Positions 59,425 through 64,000 of a stretch of 64,000 nt of DNA are shown here, one piece after another (the first letter of the stretch is position 1; the number at the start of each line of letters is the position of its first letter). The translations under genes and the position numbers were made by a program. Source of the stretch: Sporolactobacillus pectinivorans (GTDB lineage Bacteria; Bacillota; Bacilli; Bacillales; Sporolactobacillaceae). The notes beneath the pieces are model-generated. The model was not told the origin of the DNA, searched no databases, and was given only the letters and a program-made list of their open reading frames with translations. The stretch lies in NCBI RefSeq assembly GCF_002802965.1, contig NZ_NXGA01000001.1:1147483-1211482 (forward strand), given 5' to 3'.

Positions 59425-60384
59425 ATGATGGACAGGACACCACTTTTTTTGCAGCCGGCGCTGCATGAAAAAATCTGGGGTGGAAAGAAACTGCGCGATT
59501 TGTTCGGCTATGATATTCCAAGTGAAACAACGGGCGAATGCTGGGGTATTTCAGCACATCCGAACGGACCTGCAGCGATAAAAAACGGTGCACTTGCCGG
59601 AAAAACTTTAGCCGAGGCGTGGGCGGAGCACCGCGAGCTTTTTGACAATTATAAAGGCGACGATTTTCCTTTACTGACCAAGATTCTTGATGCACAGACC
59701 GATCTGTCGGTTCAGGTGCATCCGGACGACGCTTATGCTCAAGCGAAGGAGCATGTTCCCTTTGGCAAAACCGAGTGCTGGTACATTATCGATTGCGATG
59801 AAGGATCAGAAATCGTATACGGGCATACAGCCCAGACACGCGAAGCTTTCCGCCAGGACGTTGCGGAGAAAAAATGGGACAGCCTGCTGCGCCGCGTCAA
59901 GGTAAAGCCGGGAGACTTTTTCTACGTCCCGAGCGGCACAATCCACGCAATCTGCGGCGGCTGCCTGATTCTTGAGACGCAGCAAAGCTCCGATACAACC
60001 TATCGCGTTTATGATTATGACCGTCCGGGGGGCGACGGGAAGCCGCGCCCGCTCCATATCCGCCAGTCGATTGAATGTGCCAATTGTCCGCACGTTGATC
60101 CTGAGCTGACCTATCACATCCATCAGGAAGCGCAGGCCAAGTTTACCGAGCTGCTCCGCGAAAGTCTCTTTACCGTTTCACACTGGGAAATTCGCGGGCA
60201 TGCGGACCCGATTAAGAAAAACTGGCCATTCCTGTTGATGAGTGTTCTGGACGGCGAAGGTGCACTGGCTATCGGCAGCAAGCGGTACACTTTGAAAAAG
60301 GGCGATCATCTGGTTGTGCCTTCCACGGTAGGAGAACTGGTATTGGATGGTGCACTGGATCTGATTGTTTCGAATCCTGTCTAA
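59425..60384 (+). CDS. manA: Mannose-6-phosphate isomerase, class I
   Basis: The 319-residue enzyme interconverts fructose-6-phosphate and mannose-6-phosphate. It has EKIWGGKKLRDLFGYDIPS near residue 15, ECWGISAHPNGPAAI near 37 and the zinc-binding LSVQVHPDDAYA near 92. GKTECWYIIDCDEGS near 111, VPSGTIHAI near 170 with the third His, and LILETQQSSDTTYRVYDYDR near 185 follow. It is the short Firmicute form. GGGAGAAG precedes ATG 59425. With ManC at 20.8 kb it makes GDP-mannose precursors; the cre site adds sugar control. Confidence 0.92.
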   Translation: MMDRTPLFLQPALHEKIWGGKKLRDLFGYDIPSETTGECWGISAHPNGPAAIKNGALAGKTLAEAWAEHRELFDNYKGDDFPLLTKILDAQTDLSVQVHPDDAYAQAKEHVPFGKTECWYIIDCDEGSEIVYGHTAQTREAFRQDVAEKKWDSLLRRVKVKPGDFFYVPSGTIHAICGGCLILETQQSSDTTYRVYDYDRPGGDGKPRPLHIRQSIECANCPHVDPELTYHIHQEAQAKFTELLRESLFTVSHWEIRGHADPIKKNWPFLLMSVLDGEGALAIGSKRYTLKKGDHLVVPSTVGELVLDGALDLIVSNPV

Positions 60385-60629
60385 GTAAGTGCCTGACTAT
60401 AAACTAATTCCCACGGTTTCAGAATTACAATTTGCACGTGAAAAATGGGGAAAAAAGAAACGATAAAACGGGTTCCCGTTTACTGAGCACCCTTTACCCT
60501 AATTGAGGCCGTGCTGCCAGACTGCGGGAAGCGGCTGGTAGACTGAACAAATTCTGTTCAAGTAACCTGAAAAATCAGTACTAAGCGCTCAGATTGATCA
60601 CATCGGACCACGAAAATATGCTCAAACAA

Positions 60630-60663
60630 ATCCCCTGGAGAGTCAGTTAACAGTCCAGGGGAT
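60630..60663 (-). terminator. Terminator of the beta-hydroxyacid dehydrogenase gene
   Basis: ATCCCCTGGA (60630-60639) pairs with TCCAGGGGAT (60654-60663). Read on the minus strand it follows the stop at 60684 and is followed by TTTGTTTG. The 60385-60629 stretch shows no gene. Confidence 0.7.
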
Positions 60664-60683
60664 TTTCAATGGCACGCACCGAA

Positions 60684-61544
60684 TTATTTCTTCAGTAAAG
60701 CGTAAATTGCAGCGAAATCGTACTCTCCTTCGCCTTGCTGTTTAACAAGGCCATAAAGTGATTTGACCAGGTTGGAAATCGGCAGTGCAAAGTTGTGTGC
60801 ATAAGCTTCTTCCGAGGCAAGTTCCATATCTTTGTAGATGCTGCTGACTTTGAAATCCGCATTTTCAAAATCCTGATCCATGATTTTCTTCTGTTTGAAA
60901 TGAAGAATCGGTGCAGCGGTCGGTCCGGAAAGGAGAGACTGGATCAGCGCTTCCTTTTCCAGACCAAGGCTTTCACCGAACGCAACGGCTTCCGAGAAAG
61001 CTGCGACCGTCTGGCCGAGCATTAGATTATTAACCAGTTTCATGGCTGTACCGCTGCCGTTCGCTCCTTTATGCTGTACAGATTTGCCCATAATATTGAG
61101 CAGCGGGCGTACTGTTTCTACGTCTTTGGCGTCGCCGCCGACAAAGAAAATCAGTTCGCCATTTTCGGCAGGAGCTGTCGACCCTGCAACCGGCGCGTCA
61201 AGAAAATGTATCCCTTTGTCAGAGGCCGCTTGGGCCAGTTTAATGGAGTGGGCGGGATTGATCGTGCTGCTGTCGACCCAGAGACTGCCGGGTTTCAGGC
61301 CATTCAATAATCCGTCTTCACCATAAGCGACCGCGTCGACAGCCTGCGGGGTGGCAAGCATCGTAAAAATAATGTCTGCCTGTTCGCCGACCGTACGCGG
61401 TGACTCGGCCCACTTGGCCCCCTTTTCAATCAGTGGATTGGCCTTGGACTTCGTCCGATTATAAACGACCAGCGATTCCCCGGCATTCTGCAGGCGGCCG
61501 GCCATCCGGCTGCCCATAATTCCGATTCCGATAAATCCAATCAT
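60684..61544 (-). CDS. NAD(P)-dependent beta-hydroxyacid dehydrogenase (HIBADH/GlxR family)
   Basis: The 286-residue protein begins MIGFIGIGIMGSRMAGRLQN with the dinucleotide loop. DSSTINPAHS near residue 95 and FLDAPVAGSTAPAENGELIF near 118 follow, with the catalytic Lys region GSGTAMKLVNNLMLGQ near 162. The family contains 3-hydroxyisobutyrate, tartronate-semialdehyde and succinic-semialdehyde reductases. The neighbouring purine cluster makes glyoxylate, so a tartronate-semialdehyde reductase is conceivable, but no Gcl gene is seen. GAGGAGA precedes ATG 61544. Confidence 0.85.
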   Translation of the reverse strand: MIGFIGIGIMGSRMAGRLQNAGESLVVYNRTKSKANPLIEKGAKWAESPRTVGEQADIIFTMLATPQAVDAVAYGEDGLLNGLKPGSLWVDSSTINPAHSIKLAQAASDKGIHFLDAPVAGSTAPAENGELIFFVGGDAKDVETVRPLLNIMGKSVQHKGANGSGTAMKLVNNLMLGQTVAAFSEAVAFGESLGLEKEALIQSLLSGPTAAPILHFKQKKIMDQDFENADFKVSSIYKDMELASEEAYAHNFALPISNLVKSLYGLVKQQGEGEYDFAAIYALLKK

Positions 61545-61683
61545 CTGTTGTCTCCTCTTTTCACAGAACTCTCTTTTCAGCAAGAAAACATCCATTGCCA
61601 GCATAGCACAATATGCTCTGCAATCGAAAAAAACTGCTTGCCAAGTTAAGTTCGGTGAGCATACAAAGCTGACACCATCATGC

Positions 61684-61689
61684 TATAAT
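61684..61689 (+). promoter_or_regulatory. Extended -10 promoter of the yrrN-yrrO pair
   Basis: TATAAT at 61684-61689 is preceded by TGC-type extended -10 bases, with no clear -35 match. It lies 40 bp upstream of the first U32 gene. Confidence 0.45.
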
Positions 61690-61728
61690 AAAAAAGTTAT
61701 AATGAAGAGCGGATACGGAGGTTTTTTC

Positions 61729-62640
61729 GTGATTAATATCATTGCAACCGCTGAGTCTGAGGAGCAGGCTGAGGCACTCTTGGATGCAGGTGTCGACACG
61801 CTTTATGTTGGCGGGCATCCGTTTGGGCTTCGCCTGCCGCGCGCGCTGGCACTTGATCAAATCGGAACCATCGTGCAAATGGCTCATGCGCGGGGGAAAA
61901 AGGTGATCGTTGCCTGCAATGCCTTGATGCATAACGAACAGATAGAAAAACTGGAGATGTATCTGTCGCAGTTGGCTGAAATGGGGGCAGACGCGATTAC
62001 GGCAGGCGATCCCGGAGCTATTTTTGTTCTGGAGAAGCTGACCCTTCCCCTCCCTTATATTTACGATGCAGAAACACTGGTCACCTCTGCCGAACAGATC
62101 GAGTTTTGGCTGCAGCGGGGGGCCACCGGAGCTGTCGCTGCGCGGGAGCTGACCTTGACCGAGCTGGAAAAGATACAGAGCAAACTGGACAGACCGGTTG
62201 AAGTGTTGGCATACGGACCGACCTGCATTCACCAGTCCGGACGGCCGCTTCTGACTAATTATTATCATTACGCGGATCTGGATGAGCAATCGGACAATGA
62301 CCGTGGGCTTTATCTCCGCGATCCGAAGAATCCAGACAGCCGGTATCCGATTTTTGAGGATGAAGACGGAACCCATATTTTTTCAACAGAAGACCTGTCC
62401 CTGATGGGTGAACTCCAAAGACTTTTTGACCATGGGCTCCATACGTGGAAATTGGATGGTGTACTGCTGCATGATGAGCGTTTCGTTGATATTGCCGCAC
62501 TGTTTGTTGAGGCAAAAAAAGCGCTTGAATCCGGGACATTTGAATCTGCCGGGTTCAGCAACAGGCTTCGGGCATTGCAGCCTCAGTCGCGGCCGCTTGG
62601 CACAGGATTTTATCTGAAAAATCCAGATGACGTAAAATAG
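61729..62640 (+). CDS. yrrN: U32 family peptidase-like protein (YrrN-type)
   Basis: The 303-residue protein begins INIIATAESEEQAEALLDAG and has the YrrN-type variant of the U32 core, LAYGPTCIHQSGRPLLTNYY near residue 162, in place of the longer VHGAMC signature. B. subtilis YrrN and YrrO (TrhP1/TrhP2) are needed for 5-hydroxyuridine at tRNA position 34, using prephenate. The GTG at 61729 with GGAGG seven bases upstream is chosen over the earlier ATG. It is followed by yrrO in the same order as in B. subtilis, but the methyltransferase yrrM is not upstream. Confidence 0.85.
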   Translation: MINIIATAESEEQAEALLDAGVDTLYVGGHPFGLRLPRALALDQIGTIVQMAHARGKKVIVACNALMHNEQIEKLEMYLSQLAEMGADAITAGDPGAIFVLEKLTLPLPYIYDAETLVTSAEQIEFWLQRGATGAVAARELTLTELEKIQSKLDRPVEVLAYGPTCIHQSGRPLLTNYYHYADLDEQSDNDRGLYLRDPKNPDSRYPIFEDEDGTHIFSTEDLSLMGELQRLFDHGLHTWKLDGVLLHDERFVDIAALFVEAKKALESGTFESAGFSNRLRALQPQSRPLGTGFYLKNPDDVK

Positions 62641-62676
62641 TCAGTTTATCAGTGAACTGATTATCGAAAGGATAAC

Positions 62677-63903
62677 ATGATGCGAAAAATAATGAATAAA
62701 CCTGAAGTGCTGGCCCCGGCCGGCAATCTGGAAAAACTGAAAATGGCGATCCGCTATGGCGCCGATGCAGTTTATATCGGGGGACAGGCTTACGGTCTGC
62801 GTTCGCGCGCTGGTAATTTTTCTTATGATGAGATGCGCGAGGGCGTTGCTTTTGCGCACAGCCGCGGGGCCAAAGTATACGTTGCCGCAAATATGGTGAC
62901 TCATGAAGGTGACGCGGAAGGCGCCGGTGATTTTTTCAAAACGTTAAAAGATATTGGCGTCGACGCTGTCATCATTTCTGATCCGGCGATGATTACGATC
63001 TGTTTTTCCGCCGCACCGGGACTGCCGATCCACCTGTCCACTCAGGCATCGGCGACGAACTACAAAACACTGGAGTTCTGGAAAAGTGTCGGCCTGGAAC
63101 GGGTTGTGCTCGCACGTGAAGTAGGCATTGAAGAAATCCGTGAAATGCGGCGCCACACGGATATCGAAATTGAAGCGTTTGTCCACGGTGCGATGTGCAT
63201 CGCGTATTCCGGGCGCTGCACGTTGTCAAACCATATGGTCAACCGCGATGCAAACCGCGGTGGATGCGCTCAGTCATGCCGCTGGAAGTATGATCTGTTT
63301 GAAATGGGTGGTACGGCGGCAAAGACTCTGATCCCCGAGGGTGCCGAACCTTTTTCAATGAGCGCTGTCGACCTGTCGATGCTGCGTCATCTCCCGGATA
63401 TGATCGAAGCAGGAGTGAACAGTCTGAAAATTGAAGGACGCATGAAGTCGATCCATTATGTGTCGACCGTATCGAACGTTTACCGTACAGCAGTTGACGC
63501 GTATTGTGACGATCCTGATCATTTCACATTCGATCCGGCATGGGAAGATGAAATCTGGAAAGTCGCTCAGCGTGATCTGTCAACCGGTTTCTACTATCAT
63601 GTGCCGACTGAAAAAGAGCAGCTGTTCGGCAAGCCGCGTAAAATTCCGAAGTACACGTTTGCCGCTCAGGTGATGAGCTATAATCCGGAAACAAAAATCG
63701 CTACACTGCAGCAACGCAATAACTTTGGCGTCGGTGAAGAAGTTGAATTCTACGGACCGGGTTTTGCGTATTTCAAACAGACCGTCCGCGATCTCTGGAA
63801 CGAGGACGGTGAACCGATCGACCGCGCGCCGAACCCGATGATGACGGTAACGATGACCGTTGACCAGCCGGTTGAACCCTACTTTTTAATGAGAAAGAAA
63901 TAA
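62677..63903 (+). CDS. yrrO: U32 family peptidase-like protein (YrrO-type)
   Basis: The 408-residue protein carries the U32 signature EAFVHGAMCIAYSGRC near residue 168 and the cysteines CAQSCRW near 197, which bind an Fe-S cluster in characterised relatives. PEVLAPAGNLEKLKMAIRYG near residues 9-28 opens the TIM-like barrel. The C-terminal YrrO-specific beta domain ends VEPYFLMRKK. With YrrN it makes tRNA 5-hydroxyuridine. The ATG has GAAAGG six bases upstream and follows yrrN by 36 bp. Confidence 0.9.
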   Translation: MMRKIMNKPEVLAPAGNLEKLKMAIRYGADAVYIGGQAYGLRSRAGNFSYDEMREGVAFAHSRGAKVYVAANMVTHEGDAEGAGDFFKTLKDIGVDAVIISDPAMITICFSAAPGLPIHLSTQASATNYKTLEFWKSVGLERVVLAREVGIEEIREMRRHTDIEIEAFVHGAMCIAYSGRCTLSNHMVNRDANRGGCAQSCRWKYDLFEMGGTAAKTLIPEGAEPFSMSAVDLSMLRHLPDMIEAGVNSLKIEGRMKSIHYVSTVSNVYRTAVDAYCDDPDHFTFDPAWEDEIWKVAQRDLSTGFYYHVPTEKEQLFGKPRKIPKYTFAAQVMSYNPETKIATLQQRNNFGVGEEVEFYGPGFAYFKQTVRDLWNEDGEPIDRAPNPMMTVTMTVDQPVEPYFLMRKK

Positions 63904-63915
63904 AGATAATACAAG

Positions 63916-63950
63916 GCCTCCATTGCTGTCCGGCAATGGAGGCTGTTTTT
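63916..63950 (+). terminator. Terminator of the yrrN-yrrO operon
   Basis: GCCTCCATTGC (63916-63926) pairs with GCAATGGAGGC (63933-63943), followed by TGTTTTT. Confidence 0.85.
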
Positions 63951-64000
63951 ACACTTTAAGAAAGTATAAAATTTCAAGGATTAAAGTGTAAGTGCAACTA

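Noticed and set aside
60684..61544. Firm assignment as tartronate-semialdehyde reductase of the allantoin pathway
   Set aside because: The family is broad and no glyoxylate carboligase is present in the window; only the family-level call is supported.

Overview
This window looks like chromosome from a low- to mid-GC, endospore-forming Firmicute of the Bacillales. A member of the Sporolactobacillaceae is my best guess. The evidence is a ComK homologue, a B. subtilis-style ferredoxin, PucR, PucG and PucI homologues, a methionine T-box, CcpA-type cre sites and AGGAGG-type ribosome sites. The genus is inference; the phylum is well supported.

Region 1 (1-20 kb) is an AT-rich accessory region. It holds many small unrelated genes: an RpiR regulator with an oxidoreductase, two PhzF proteins, HxlR and MarR regulators, SRPBCC and EVE proteins, two methyltransferases, GNAT, SDR and nitroreductase enzymes, and a glutamate racemase. 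Broken genes and two families of dispersed non-coding repeats lie among them. It ends in an integrase module (unknown protein, DUF3173-like protein, tyrosine integrase) against the 3' end of a tRNA-Gln(CTG) gene, the usual layout of an integrated island. The gene with the most interesting leader is the methyltransferase at 10.7 kb. It has a strong promoter, a six-residue leader peptide, and competing antiterminator and terminator hairpins.

Region 2 (20.4-44.3 kb) has more even, core-like composition. It carries GDP-mannose synthesis (manC), peptidase V, a class I amidotransferase-like hydrolase, and a YczE-like protein. It also holds a Met T-box operon (SAM hydroxide adenosyltransferase plus a UPF0397-type ECF transporter), a frameshifted aldo/keto reductase, and an AlkD-like protein lacking its catalytic segment. 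Further on are YfhO, an EIIC-like membrane protein, a probable structured RNA followed by comK, a GGDEF-EAL protein, a HAD phosphatase overlapping glycerol-1-phosphate dehydrogenase, an MFS transporter and fructokinase.

Region 3 (44.3-59.2 kb) is a purine-ring degradation cluster. Urate would enter by an NCS2 permease and be hydroxylated by a Rieske oxygenase fed by an adjacent [4Fe-4S] ferredoxin; no classical uricase is present. UraH and UraD then give allantoin, AllB gives allantoate, AllC gives ureidoglycine and PucG transaminates it. PucI imports allantoin and PucR probably regulates. An amidase and a flavin oxidoreductase of unassigned function belong to the cluster. Two of its divergent control regions share a split motif.

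Region 4 (59.4-64 kb) holds manA with a cre site, a beta-hydroxyacid dehydrogenase, and the U32 pair yrrN/yrrO implicated in tRNA wobble-uridine hydroxylation.
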